This document shows positions 36,606 to 48,311 of a stretch of DNA of 64,000 bases, piece after piece (positions within the stretch are counted from its first letter, which is position 1; every line of letters starts with the position of its first letter). The stretch lies in assembly GCA_018466975.1 (NCBI GenBank), contig CM031557.1:1302001-1366000 (forward strand), written 5' to 3'. The stretch comes from Sparassis latifolia. Lineage: Eukaryota > Basidiomycota > Agaricomycetes > Polyporales > Sparassidaceae. Made by a program: the position numbers and the translations under genes. Below the pieces are notes generated by a model, which saw only the letters and a program-made list of their open reading frames with translations, did no database searches and had not been told where the DNA came from.

Positions 36606-37177
36606 AATTCTGGGAGGTACAGTCCATCAGTTCATGGTTTAGCCCTTCTCAGTCAACAGTAAATAAAGAGTATTCTCGTTGACCACGGCACTGCAAAGAC
36701 ACCCTGACATATTCACAAGTATAGGTAACAACGGATTCATTTTGAAGCCCTCGTACGCTAGCCACACTTGAAGATACCTCGAAGGTGCAATCAACGTGTA
36801 CGTTATTTCTCAACGAGAATCCAGATAAAACAAGTCGCGCAGAAATTTGGCCGCAGGTGGAGAGATCTCTGCACGTACCAAATTATAATCCAATGTTGAT
36901 TCGAGTCTGAAGACCTAAAAATCAGTTCTCTCTTCCAGAATCTAGAGAACGCTTCAAATTCTGGAGACGTTGTCCACTGCGAATTCAGGGTGACGAAGAA
37001 AGCCACAAGGAACTGCCTCATCCAAGATAGAGACCTGATAGAGACGGGCCGGGCCCCGGCCCGGTCAGAATAAGATCTCTATCTTCTGTCCCAGAAGTCT
37101 CTTTTGCGCCGCCGTAACGTCCAGTCAAAATTGACTTGCCGAAACATCGAAAGAACAGCCTTTCGTCAATCTGAGCT
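36606..37177. promoter_or_regulatory. Divergent intergenic region, epoxide hydrolase and PPCS
   Basis: 572 bp between the two starts. It includes a GC-rich palindrome-like GGGCCGGGCCCCGGCCCGG near 37047. No gene. Confidence 0.5.
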
Positions 37178-38582
37178 ATGTCCGACTCCGAGCCTTTACC
37201 CGTAGAACTCGAGTCCACATTCTCTGCGGAAAGATACTTTGCGACACAACCTCCGCCGCACTCGCTAGAGCACGACATGGTCGGGGTGCGCGAGTTCATA
37301 AAGAGGCAGTCGGAGGACGGCCGCAACGTTGTGCTGGTGACGGTGAGCAACCTCTCCGAGGACGTACCTCCGGCTGTCGCTGACTGAGATATACACGTGG
37401 GCAGAGTGGAGGGACGACTGTACCTCTGGAGCTCAACGTGTGAGCGTCATCGCGCGTCTGTTCGGCATCATACTGCAGCGGGCTCATCGCGCGCATGCGC
37501 CTTCCAGCGTCCGCTTCCTCGACAACTTCAGTGCCGGTGTGTGGAGCTATACCTTTATCTCATATTTCGAGGCAGCGAGCCTTATGCACGAATGCAGGAA
37601 CCCGCGGTGCAACGTCCGCGGAGTACTTCTTGAAAGCAGGATATGCGGTGATTTTCATGCACCGTCAGTTCAGCCTGCAGCCCTTCAGCCGGCACTACTC
37701 GCATTCCACCCATCCCTTCCTCGACTTCCTCGAGATAGAGCAGGTAGACTCAGGTCAGCCCGCTACGCCCAGTATCACCGTGAAACCTTCAGAGCGCGAC
37801 CATCTGGTGGATGTTCTGACGGCGTATAAAGCGGTTCACAAAGCGGGGACAATGCACACGCTCACGTTTGTCACGGTGAACGACTACTTATGGCTTCTGC
37901 GTGCTGTAAGCCAGGAGCTCTCCGTGCTGGGTAGGAATGCATTGTATTACCTCGCCGCGGCCGTGAGCGATTTCTTCCTACCGAGACAAAGATTGGTGGG
38001 TGTTTTCGCAACCAGGGCAGTGTACCCCCTGTGGCAACGAACTAATTCATAGTTCCAGTCAGAACACAAGATCCAGTCTGGGAAGGGCAGCCTGCACATA
38101 GAGATGGACCAAGTCCCCAAGATCCTCAAGCCAATGGTAGATGAATGGACCCGCGATGGTTTTATCGTCTCGTTTAAGGTCCGTCACACCTTTCTGACGC
38201 TTCATCCCTGACTACAACCCTCCGTGTGCGCTCAAAGCTGGAAACCGATGCGTCGCTCCTGATCCCGAAGGCGCGAGCCGCCCTAGCACGGTACGGGCAC
38301 CAAGTAGTGATCGGCAACGACTTGCACCACCGCAAGCACCAGGTCGTCTTCATCTCACCCGTCTCCAAGCTCAACGCCAATGCCTCGGGAGCGGCGGATA
38401 CCGCGCAGCTGGACGGCCCCGCGGCTGTGCAGTCAGGCCGGGCAGGGCACGAGCAAGCATACGTCGAGTCGTGGCTGCGCATCGATCATGTGCAGGAACC
38501 GCACAAAGAAATAGAGGAGGATATTGTTGGAGAGCTGGTCAGGCGGCATCAAGTATGGATCGAGGGTAATGTACGTACATGA
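37178..38582 (+). CDS. Phosphopantothenate-cysteine ligase (PPCS, CAB2-type), six exons
   Basis: It joins 4'-phosphopantothenate and cysteine with a nucleotide triphosphate in coenzyme A synthesis. Exons 37178-37342, 37405-37439, 37508-37536, 37598-37995, 38059-38178, 38238-38582 sum to 364 codons (363 aa plus stop) with matching phases. After an acidic head, [14 protein letters not shown] and [21 protein letters not shown] form the nucleotide-binding Rossmann part, assembled from two tiny exons of 35 and 29 nt. [12 protein letters not shown] is the family active-site block and [12 protein letters not shown] follows. [18 protein letters not shown] and [10 protein letters not shown] complete the domain. 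No transit peptide, so cytosolic. The length matches eukaryotic PPCS. Confidence 0.93.
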
Positions 38583-38682
38583 ACTTCAAATATAATTTCA
38601 AGCAGTTCTTTGCAAGTTCTTTGGGCCGAAGAATGTTTCCATGATATGTATCAACTATTTTCGCTCACCGATTAAGCTATCT

Positions 38683-38775
38683 GCATTAATGGGGTAGTGG
38701 TAACCTGGGTCGTTGCCATTAATATCTCTCATGTTGAAATTCGACCCGCCGGGGGTTCAATTCCCCCTTAATGCA
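38683..38775 (+). tRNA. tRNA-Gly(GCC) with a 22-nt intron
   Basis: A full cloverleaf can be drawn. The acceptor stem GCATTAA (38683-38689) pairs with TTAATGC (38768-38774), with discriminator A38775. The D arm is GGGT/ACCT with loop AGTGGTA. Anticodon stem GGTCG (38708-38712) pairs with CGACC (38742-38746). In the loop TT-GCC-A the anticodon GCC is at 38715-38717, and a 22-nt intron (38719-38740) follows the base after the anticodon, the standard position. Variable loop of four bases. T arm GGGGG/CCCCC with loop TTCAATT, giving a B box GGTTCAATTCC. It reads GGC and GGU glycine codons. Confidence 0.92.
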
Positions 38776-38783
38776 TTGAAGGC

Positions 38784-38788
38784 TTTTT
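38784..38788 (+). terminator. RNA polymerase III terminator of tRNA-Gly
   Basis: TTTTT nine bases after the tRNA end, the usual Pol III stop signal. Confidence 0.75.
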
Positions 38789-38918
38789 GTCGATTTTCGG
38801 TGTATTTGTACGAAGTATCATGTCACATTCTCAAAAGGTGGTTCGTTTTTAAAGTTCCAGCGCACGTAAACACGTCTTGATGATGAGTTTAATGATATGC
38901 AACCTATGATTTTGGGCT

Positions 38919-40744
38919 CTACCGAACCTCCCGTGCCCACTCCTCAACCGATGCCCACACTTTGTCCCGCACCCGCTCATCCCACCACGTCAATTGCAAC
39001 ACATCATGCACGCCATCCTCGACCCACACCGTGCATACATCCACGCCATCGCGCTCCATCGCGCCCACAAGCTTCATAACCTCCCTTTCCAGGCGTTCCG
39101 CATCACCGAGTACCACACACACGCGCGGGAACTCGCTGAAGAGACTTAGCCCACGGGGTGAAGCGATAACGGGGCGGGCGAGGGACGTCGGGCTGGGTTC
39201 CAGCTCGTCCGCGAGCGTGGCAGGCTCCGACGCCATCGTGCGGAGCGTCTCGCGCAACCCGGTGTCGAGGCGGCCGATCGTGAGATCCTCGACGCTCGCT
39301 ACAAATGCGTCACCATAGAATGCGCGCAGCACGCGCCGCGACACAGGGCTCACGTACGGGCTGTGCATGGTCTCGAGCGGGTTGTGCCCCAGGAAGGTGC
39401 GCTGCAGCAGCGCACGTGGCTCGGGCGTGTCGACGAGGTAGTCCGTATCGGCGTGCGGCCGTGGGACATAAGACGAGGGCGTCTCGGGGAAAGCATGTGC
39501 TACAGAACGCAACATCAGCGATATGGACAAGAGAGTGGCAGTCCTGCTTACATGGGTCACAAGAAGGAGAGAGAAGTATGAGCCCAGCGGGCGGTGGCAG
39601 GAAGCCCTCGTCCCTAATCCACCGCGCGAGAGCCAGCACAAGGTTGCCACCCGAACTGTCACCAATAAGGACGATCTTGCAGTGCGTCTCGCGGGCAGCG
39701 GCTTCCACTCGTGCTTTGACCTCGTTGTTCTCCTTCTCGTTCTTCGCAATTTCAGTGGTATAATTTACAGTCAAGATGTCTGTCACCTGGGGCATATCGG
39801 GGTGTGGAACGCTTCTCTCTTTCTTAGGGGTAACCGGAGTTTCTGATCCATTTGGGTTAGAAACATAGTTGGAGGTGCCCTTGTGCTGATGAACGATGTG
39901 AGCATATACTGCTGCCGCATCTTGGACAGCAGCCGGGAAGGGTGCGTGTTGTAAAAGGCGGTATTCGACAGCTGCTCAGGTAAAAATGTACGTCATCAAG
40001 GAGAAAACAATTTTATGGAGATGCTGACAATAAATACTTGAGAAGGTCTTGTCCTGCGATTGATAAGGTGAGCCGCTGGAAAAACAGGGATCTGATGAAT
40101 TCCTCACCTCCATTAGCCGTCGGGGTATCCTTGATGTTCCTGCATGCTCATGTGCAGACATATGACAGTACCCACCGCCGTGTAGGAATATACCGATAAC
40201 GGGTTCGTCGTCGCCATTGGCCTCAACATTGGACTCACTGGCCAATGCAGCCTTTGATCCATGGCGGTCTTCTGGAAGAGCGGTATGCAATAAATTTTGC
40301 CGAGAAATGTGCATGAGCATCAGACATACCTGATGGACTACCCTTCGGCCATACAAATGCTCCGACTTTCTTAAACGGCACCTGCTTATCTACTACGATC
40401 CCTGACCGCAAGCACTCCGGCAACGGGTCAATCCACTCAAATCTCGTCTCCGTCAACGTACTATTGTCACACGCTTCGTCTGGTTCCCGCGTGCCCCACT
40501 CGACGCCCGCCAGCTCCGTCACCTTGAATATCCGTCGATAGAAATTGACGGTTACAATCTGCCTGAGTGACCAAGATGTCCGCGGACGAAACTTCCGGGG
40601 CAGAAGTGCATAATGAAAAACCCACACCGGCACCAGAAGGAGAGTGGTGAGCAGCCGCTGGGATACATAAATGGCCTTGAGTGGCTGTCGCGCGAATGGC
40701 ATGCATTCGTGGTGAAGTGAGTTAGACATGTTGCGGACGGGCAT
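38919..40744 (-). CDS. HSL-type (alpha/beta hydrolase fold-3) esterase with N-terminal membrane helix
   Basis: A multi-exon gene. Exon 1 (from about 40744) has an N-terminal hydrophobic span (LLTTLLLVPVWVFHYALL) and ends at a GTATGT donor near 40332. Exon 2 starts EDRHGSKAAL and holds the oxyanion motif HGGGY. After an intron around 40115-39980, the exon starting EYRLLQHAPFPAA carries GDSSGG with the nucleophile Ser and LILLSPSCDP. The last exon (to 38919) begins HAFPETPSS and ends with HDVL, supplying the catalytic His. These motifs mark hormone-sensitive-lipase-like carboxylesterases. The N-terminal helix suggests a membrane-bound enzyme, as in fungal steryl acetyl hydrolase-like proteins. 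MSNSLHHE at about 40729 is an alternative start. One intron boundary (about 40000) is approximate. Confidence 0.82.
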
Positions 40745-41474
40745 ATGTAGATGTCGCAGAGAAAAATATGAGATGTTATGTCAGGTATATGTTGCGAACG
40801 AAACAACAAAGCACCGTAAACAAGACATGGAGCAGTCGAGAGGTGAACGAGACGGACAAACTCATGGTGCGGGACCGGCACCGCCGGTCCGGTGTGACGT
40901 CAATTAGCAGGTGCTCCTTGTAAATACATCCAAAGAACGCGTCTGTGGCTGGTAGTCCGGAGTACTTGCTTGGTGACTCGTGTAGATGAGTCCCGCTCCG
41001 TTGTTGGCAAGGAGCATAAAACTGGCCCGCCGTGCCTACAAGTCTTGTTTACCTGAATTCATTTGACCACACACGTAAACACAAAATAACGCGACCTCGC
41101 AGTATTCCAAATTGTGTAAGTTACTAGCGGCGGCGTGTAAGCTGTATTGAGGTTTAAATAGTGATTTTTTGCGGCACATATTTTGGAGATAGAGCGCCGC
41201 ATCGTTCTCCTCCTAGCACCTCCACGAACTTACAGACACAGACACCTCAACGAAAACGGCCGAGCGCGCGACTATATTTTTCCAACATACACCACTGGCA
41301 CCTCGTCGAGTCGCGCCGCAAAGCTGCCCTCCGAGTAGCTCTCTGCCATCCCAAAGTTTTATCGATGAGTGTCGGATCTTCATCTATGATTCGACGACAA
41401 CCGACTGCGGAGATTCAACATTCATATAAGGAGGGTGAGCAGAATTGCGGTCTTCATCCGAGTCTCCTTTAACA
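40745..41474. other. Intergenic, upstream of the esterase
   Basis: 730 bp. Nothing recognisable beyond weak AT-rich stretches. Confidence 0.5.
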
Positions 41475-42122
41475 TGTCGCGCGAACAGGAACCATCTGCT
41501 AGCAACTACGACCGAGTCGGAGGGCCGGCTCCATGTAGATCTCGTACTGATACCGACGTCAGGGTGGCAATAACGAGCGGCGCATCACGTCGTGCGAGAA
41601 GTCCAAAAGGACCTCCGGGGATATTGCCACCACACCGATACCAACATCTTCCTCGATCGTATTCTTCCAATAGATGGGAAGTTCGTGGACGACGCGCTGG
41701 AGGTACTCAAAAGAAATGGTATATACCGGGTCAGTTCCTGGAAAGATTTACCAGTTGCACCGACGAAGGAGAAACCTCTTTATGTCCCCTTCGTCAATGC
41801 GGCCAATGCGATCCAAAATATCTGCAATACGAAAGGTGCTTCTACGCTCAAAATTTCCTAGCACGATAGACATGACATAGCACCAAAGTCGCTGGATAGC
41901 ATGGCCGCTATGATTCGTCCTGACATTGTTTGTCTTCTTGGCAAGGACGGGAAAGTTCTGGAGGACGAGATTAAGAGTGAGACCAAGAAAGAGGAAGATG
42001 CAGATGACAGCGACAACGAACGTAAGAAAGACCAACGCAACAAAGTCGTGAGTCCATTCTCAGCTACATTGGGGTACGTAGAGTTGCATGCTGGTGTCCC
42101 ACCCTCTCCTTTCTGGCGGTGA
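41475..42122 (+). pseudogene. FunK1-type fungal kinase relic (N-terminal region only)
   Basis: The frame at 41592-41861 reads FLDRILPIDGKFVDDALEVL, then YRVSSWKDLPVAP and KPLYVPFVNAANAIQN. This is the conserved region ahead of the kinase domain in basidiomycete FunK1 proteins. In another frame 41880-42115 continues IAPKSLDSMAAMIRPDIVCLLGKDGK. The pieces are in different frames, and the kinase domain with its HxD and DxG motifs is absent. It is a truncated, frameshifted copy of a large lineage-expanded family. Identification is from family memory, so moderate. Confidence 0.55.
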
Positions 42123-43433
42123 GATCGAGAAGCCTGCAATAATCTGTATGAACTTCTTCGGGTTCTGAGGCCACGAATACGAATATCGGCAGAGGAATAT
42201 GCTTGACTACGGCGCACACCGCGTGGATATCGAGGTGCGTCACTGTCCCGACCAGACCGGAATTATCGCAGAGCTAGACGAAGAAGTCCGTACGACACAG
42301 AAGTAGGCCAAGGGCAAAACGTCTGTCGGCTTGCACCTTCTGTCGCATGTACACGAGGAGGTGTGCGAGACCACCCAGGACACTTTCCTTGTCGTTCTGT
42401 GGCGTGATCTCAACGGGAACGTGAACACGAAGCTAACAGGCTGCTGTGAGCTTTTCCTACTGGTAAACGAACATTGGATCAGAACGGAGATTGGGCTTAC
42501 TGGTTCAGATTTGTGTTCTTCCTTGCTTTCTGTCGAGTCCATTGCATCTTCTGGTCTAACGCATTTCATTCTCGCATATGGGTGCATCCTCTAGCAGTTT
42601 TCTATCCTGCTCGCCTAAGGAAGCACGCTACCCCGGGATGAACGGTACCCGCCGTCTCGCATTTCGCCTTCGGTGGCCTCGTCGTGCAGGCTATTGGGCA
42701 ATGAAACTTGAATGGCCGCCTCCTGACTGCATCTGCTTCGGGTCGCATTCGCCGCATTGACAAGGAGCCTATGAAGCAAACCCCCCGTCGACAGTGGCTC
42801 TACGACGTCTCTCTAGCCTGTTGCGCGATCGTATAGACACTGCTATGCGAGCGCCCCCAGAGTGTTTTTCACACCAGTCCCGTCAATGAGGAAAATGTGT
42901 TCGTGTTTGTGTCTTGGCAGTGTCCCTGGAGTTCTCGTTGCACCTGATTTTAGCTTTGTCTGCCATTGCCTGCTACCATTCAAGTGGAAGGGTTCAAGTA
43001 AGTGAAAGTCAAGTTACCTGGAGGTATCCCGAGACTACACTGTAATCGTCGTGTTGAAGGACCGTATAGATGTTATCTGTGCATGCAGCACATTCGTCTG
43101 TCTTCTAATGTCACCACACGGCCTAATAGTCATATCCTCAGGCCTCGACAACTCGCAGCGATAATAAACTGCCACTAACAACAAATATTTACAAACAGCA
43201 CGTCTGTGGCAGATTGGCCCACTCTCTTGCAGTACGAGAACAACGAACCAGATTGCAAGGCACGTCCCTAGATAGTCGGGGAAAAGGCACTTGCGCTAGA
43301 GAAAACTAGTAAAATATAAATCCGGCCTCAGCGGAGAACCTAGAATACAGAATAGACAGGAGACAATGAACCAGGCAACCAGCCAGAGTATTTAGATAGT
43401 GTCGTGTCGTAGCCATAGAACTAGTCGTGCAAG
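42123..43433. other. Intergenic or pseudogene debris
   Basis: About 1.3 kb. A plus-strand frame at 42331-42594 may be a further decayed FunK1 piece, but I cannot show it. The right part is the 3' flank of the DUF7918 gene. Confidence 0.4.
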
Positions 43434-44697
43434 TCAGTCTTCCATAGTCAAATCAATTACTTCGACATCCACGTTGATGGCGCTTGTTCGCGAACGGCCC
43501 ACTTCTTCTCTCTTGATGCGCTTCGTTCCGGTCTACGGCCGGCCAATACATTTAGACCACAGTGAATCAACGGGTATTGAGTGACGGTAACGGACCTGTG
43601 CAGCAGCAGCGAGATCAAGTACCACTCCGGCAGGGTTCGGGCTCGACAGCACTTCCTCCTTGACGAGTGGCTCGCGTTGCTGCGCGGTCGGTATGGCATC
43701 TGCTCGCTGAGTGGAAGGTCCACCATCTACTCGCCGCGCGTATGGTCCAGCATCCGGCGCAGGGGCGCTTCTTGTCATGTCGGCTTCAGCTTGCCGAGCA
43801 GATGAACGAATACCACAGGGCATGATACCTTCGGCCTGAAGAAGCGCTGCACCCGTGTGTAGTTAGAAAGTAGCTCATTCTCAGTAGCAAGGATCTATCA
43901 TACCCCTAGGGCGATAGCGGAAGATGAACCGGATGTAGGGGCGGTCCTGCCTATCCAAGTATACAACCTTGGTGGGAGGAGACGTGTGCGGAGGGCAGCG
44001 GACGCCGTCTCCCAGACTGAGCGTTTTGCATATGATTCGTCTGAGCATGGAAGTACGCAACAACAAAAATGAGACATACGAAACACAATGCGTGCCGGCC
44101 TTCTTGCTCCTTTCATGGATGGGGCCCCGCTCAGGGAAATAGCGCGGGCGGTACGGTTTTGCGAAGCGGCGATACTCGTGGACTACACGGCACACGCGCA
44201 CCTCAACCACACCCAGGTCCTCAATACCGCACGCATCCGGGTTGGCGACGTCCTCGTCGTCTACCATGCATGTCAGTCCCCACTCGAGTACCACAGACAC
44301 CACTTGCCCCACCTGTAACAACCAGCGGAGCAAACTGGTATGGCGAGAACGTCTCTGCCCCAGTCCGCACGCCCCAGCGCCGTCCTCTGCGCCACGGCAT
44401 TGTCGCCGAGCAGCCCATGCACCGACCGTCCATATAGCAGTCCGCGGAGGCGACCTCATCCAGCTCGTTCCGCCAATGCACTTCAAATTTCTTGATAAAG
44501 TAGCAAAAATACCAACGCAATTGTGAGTATGACCTGTATGAGGAAGGTTAGGTGAACGGGACAATGGAGTGGCTGACCTTGCCCGCCTCGCTCGGTATCC
44601 AGCATGACACCGTCGTACTGTTCTCGATTCGAGCACAGTATTCGTCCACAGGATATCCATCGCAGTATATTGTCGTTTCCCAGTTCTTGTAGTACAT
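43434..44697 (-). CDS. DUF7918 family protein with C-terminal SUMO-interaction motif, six exons
   Basis: Exons on the minus strand 44697-44578, 44490-44313, 44260-44080, 44016-43904, 43846-43596, 43532-43434 sum to 314 codons (313 aa plus stop). The first 195 residues form a beta-rich domain: TIYCDGYPVDEY, SCWIPSEAGK, FEVHWRNELDE, YMDGRCMG, PIHERSKKAGTHCVS and FIFRYRPR. I recognise this as the DUF7918 architecture, common in Agaricomycetes and of unknown function. The C-terminal third is disordered. It holds two sumoylation consensus sites (VKEE at 259-262, IKRE at 287-290) and ends VEVIDLTMED, with VIDLT (306-310) a textbook SUMO-interacting motif. This suggests a nuclear, SUMO-dependent role, which is inference. 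Confidence 0.8.
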
Positions 44698-47600
44698 CTT
44701 GGCGGAGGTCGGAACTGTGGCGCAACACTTGAAGTCAACAACTAACGAATGAACCCAGGAGACGCCCGTACTGTTCAGATCACGTGCTACAGAACGCGTC
44801 GCGTCGCGTCGACTCCCGCGGCCCGCGATACGAGAACTCTACGCTATCCGTCACGTACTTGCTGTGCATCACCTAGTTCTTCATTCCATGCATGTGACGC
44901 GCAGGACTGACCAGGTTTTAGTTCACAATATTTCACTGTCTGGCAGTGCGGCAGCCCAGCTTTGGGTGAGTGTAATAATGCCGATAATTACTTTAGCATG
45001 TTCATGCCCCCGTCGTAACTGCAGCTCTTGAGCTTGAGCTCTTAGTTGTGTGTTATCTGGATCTTGTGTGACGTCTTTTGTCACCATCTTTAGCGGCCGT
45101 CGAGCTGTTGACAGTTCGTACTCCCCTGCTCCAGTCGAGACCTGTCCTGGCGACTGTCGGGAAGAGGATCATGGCAAGTACTGCAGGTAGGAAAGGTAAG
45201 GTGCCATCCCCTGCGATTCCGCATCTCTAGACATGTTTTAACGGTCCCAAAGGCTTTGAGAAGCACGCAGTGACCTAACACAAGGTCCAGTCCAGTCACA
45301 CCTGGAGACATAATTGTCACAGGGAACGTCAATGGAGACCCCGTACACTTATGTGAGAGTCATCATATTGTCAAACGTTCTTGCCGTCGCCAGAACCGAA
45401 TCAATTGACTCATACAGCATCTACGAATTTCCGCCGGAACCATGGTCGTTCGTGGAAGATCTTGATCGGGAGGACAGTAGGTGTTAGAACGTTAGACACT
45501 AACACCTTTCAATTGAATGCCAATAGGGCAACCTGAGGATTATCAGTCGTCCTCAGAGTACCTAGTTAAGTCAGATACAGATTTCTGCTGTAAAAGCATG
45601 CCTCATTCCTGGACATGCCAGACTTGATTGCTCTTGGTCCAAAGATTATGACGGTATTTTTCATCAATTATTCCAACGCTGTCAGCCGAGGTCATAACCG
45701 TCAGGTCCAACGTTGAGGCTCGTTGGACCTGACGGTTAAGGCCTCAACGTTGGACCTGACGGTTATGACCTCTGCTGCCTCAACGTTGCGGCAGTAGTCT
45801 GGCGATAACGGTTTCGGAAGCGGACGATTCCCTAATCAAGCAATTAGTCAGCCGGACCACCTCCGCGTCGCGATCTTGTGGTTTGGTGGCTGCAGGGGGT
45901 TCATAAAATATTGTCGGATTCATTCCTTTCAGAAGTCCGCGCAAAAGGATTAATTTTGCTGGTGGAGCTTTTCTACAGCCTCATACTTGCATTGCCAGCC
46001 CTTTTTTCTGTTTGTGTCATTTCTTCGGGCTCGGACTATACTATGTATTGATGTGGAGATAAATTAAGTAATCGGCAGAGGTGTTTGCAGCCTGAAGAGG
46101 CGGCACGGCGAGGTGGGAATCTGGAATACGTCAGGTGGTGTTCCATTTTCAGTAGGTTCCCGCATTAGCCGCCCGAAAGTTGAGAGTTGAACGTTACCTC
46201 AGTGCTCAGCGTTGCATCCACAAGCAGAAAAATCGGATAATCTTGAGTTCGGAATGTCTGAATTATGCTGGGAATTGTATCCTACTGTGGAGTTGTCTCT
46301 AAAGTTGAGTAATGCAGTTGCACTTGATTAATTGATGAAAAAAGCCTTATAAAAGATTGGGCCTTAAAGTGTGAGGGGTAGTCTTACAAGTCAGCCGTTC
46401 GTACTGTGCCGCGCGTCGGCGCCCAATTGTATGGACCATACTTAACGCGCAACTACGCCTTGCACGTAGTGTACATCCATTTAACGTGCAACTGACCTCC
46501 AGTCAGCATTCAATCAAAGTACAAAACGCTCAGTCAACGCCCAACCAACGCCCAACTGGGCGCCTATAAGCAATCCTCCAAACCTTGTTCAACGTCTCAC
46601 CGGCAAGGCCTGCCCATCGCCGCCTGGTGGGGACTGTCCATGGCTTGCTACTTTACCATTACGTTGAAGAACAAATTCTTGTGGGGTGAACGGAATTTTT
46701 TTGTCTCCTTACAACTGTCGAAGATTGGTTGGAAAATCAAACCCGATTGACTGGGAGCCTAACCCTCCTCCATCCCTCACGCTCACGCTACGACGTGCCG
46801 CAGCACCCTGCCAGGATTGTATGACACCTCAATCTGTGCCCCTCACATGCAATCTTTATTGCGGAAGCCAACTCCCCGTGCACGTCTCTGATACACACTT
46901 GCCCTTTCTCCTGCATTTTTTGAAGAAATCCCCAGATAAAATGTGCACTGAACGTTTCGACATCCAAATCAGGTTCCCGATTGCCCATATCGCCACGGCA
47001 CGCAAGACGGAACCGCGAGGCAGCGCGCTCAAGGGATGTGTTCGCTGCTATTTTCGATGGTTTATAATAGTTTCCCCAACAGAAGGAAGGATCGGAGAGG
47101 AGGCACCCGATTGATCAACCTTCACCACGGCTGTGCGAGTAAACGTTCCTGCCGCTGACCCGCCAACGTTCGCTTCAGCGCCGTCTAATGTTGACTACCT
47201 TGTTGACTACCTTCTACAGTTATCATCGGTTAAACCACTCGGCCCTCCATGGTAATAATAGCCATGACTAGCTTGTTCACGTGAGTACTCAAGCTTGGCA
47301 GAGGTATTATTCCTCTCCAGATCAAGAGATCTTGCAGGACAACAAGTCAGCACGCAGCTGCCGCAAATCCAGCAAGCAGTGGCCGTGTATTGTTGGCTTT
47401 CGCGCTTCCCGGGGTGGTAGCCGCAGAACCTGGTAGTCGCAGATGACCGCGGTGGTATGTACCTTGAAAAAACACCAGATACAACATCAGCCTTCGGACG
47501 CGTTCAAAAAGAGTGGTCGCCGCGCCGTCGTATTGCATGAGTAAAAACTCCTGCCGTGCTTCAACAACGGATAGCCTCATGAGCTGCGGACGTGAAAAAC

Positions 47601-48074
47601 CTGACGGCTGGATAGCCTTGCTAATCACAATGCGCTCTAATGATTCCTACCGGTACTCCGTAAGGTGACGAAACACAGAACAATTACGGTAGATCCCGCA
47701 TCTCGAATCTGCACCAACATCGGAAATAAATGTGTTCGTGTCCAACTTACGAGTATCGTATTCAGTAAGGCCATTCGAATGCGCCACATTTGTCTACTCG
47801 TCGATCGAGTCAGCTCGGGTCTGTCCAGATCACCTCACCTATGTAGGACGTCCCGTTCGACACCGCCGCCCCCGTAGCGTTGTTTATGGTGTACGGATTG
47901 AGCGCGTTGTAGCTACTCATGTCGGCCCTCTTCCGTATCGGATAGGTTTCGATAGCTGAAATTCGGAGTATTTGGGTCCGAATGGACGGCCGTCAGCGCA
48001 GGTGAAAGCTAGTTCACTGCGTGAACTTGAGTACGGTGAAACAGAAGGAGTTGCATACTGTTGTGCAGCGGGAT
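44698..48074. other. Gene-poor stretch of about 3.4 kb
   Basis: No gene recognised. Contents: the upstream region of the DUF7918 gene, a long perfect hairpin at 45688-45772, and short repeated CAACGCCCAAC units at 46537-46555. Plus-strand frames at 46686-47114 and others are featureless. Probably repeat debris. Confidence 0.5.
45688..45772. repeat. Perfect 32-bp inverted repeat with a third copy in the loop
   Basis: The arm 45688-45719 (GAGGTCATAACCGTCAGGTC onward) is exactly complementary to 45741-45772. With one mismatch the arms extend to about 37 bp. The 21-nt loop itself contains TCGTTGGACCTGACGGTTA, so the unit GTTGGACCTGACGGTTA occurs three times, once inverted. This could form a strong hairpin or be a cluster of protein-binding units. 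No gene is nearby. Confidence 0.85.
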
Positions 48075-48150
48075 TTAACCAGTCTGAAGCGATAGCCAGT
48101 TGTCTACCATGTGAAGAAAAAGGTTCGACAAGTGCCGGCGAACCTGCGAA

Positions 48151-48311
48151 ATGAGATCAGCATTCAGTTCCCTTGGACAATATACCAGACCGTCCGTACC
48201 AGGCCATACGACTCCGGAGAAGTCGCTACCTTTCGCCGCCTTGAGCCAGACGTCGGGCGCTGTTGCATCGTATCCTTCCTCAGACAGGTATGCAACAGCA
48301 GGGTCAATCAT
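48151..48311 (-). pseudogene. Possible GH31 alpha-glucosidase fragment
   Basis: The minus-strand frame starts MIDPAVAYLSEEGYDA and continues DVWLKAAKGSDF then GVVWPG. The pair (V/I)DPAV and xGVVWPG with this spacing is typical of the catalytic-domain region of GH31 glucosidases. Nothing before or after fits the family, so it would be an isolated exon-sized relic. Assignment rests on about 50 residues. Confidence 0.4.

Noticed and set aside
38887..39318. Plus-strand ORFs rich in Pro/Ser/Thr/His opposite the esterase
   Set aside because: They mirror the last esterase exon, which has an intact HSL-type C-terminus.
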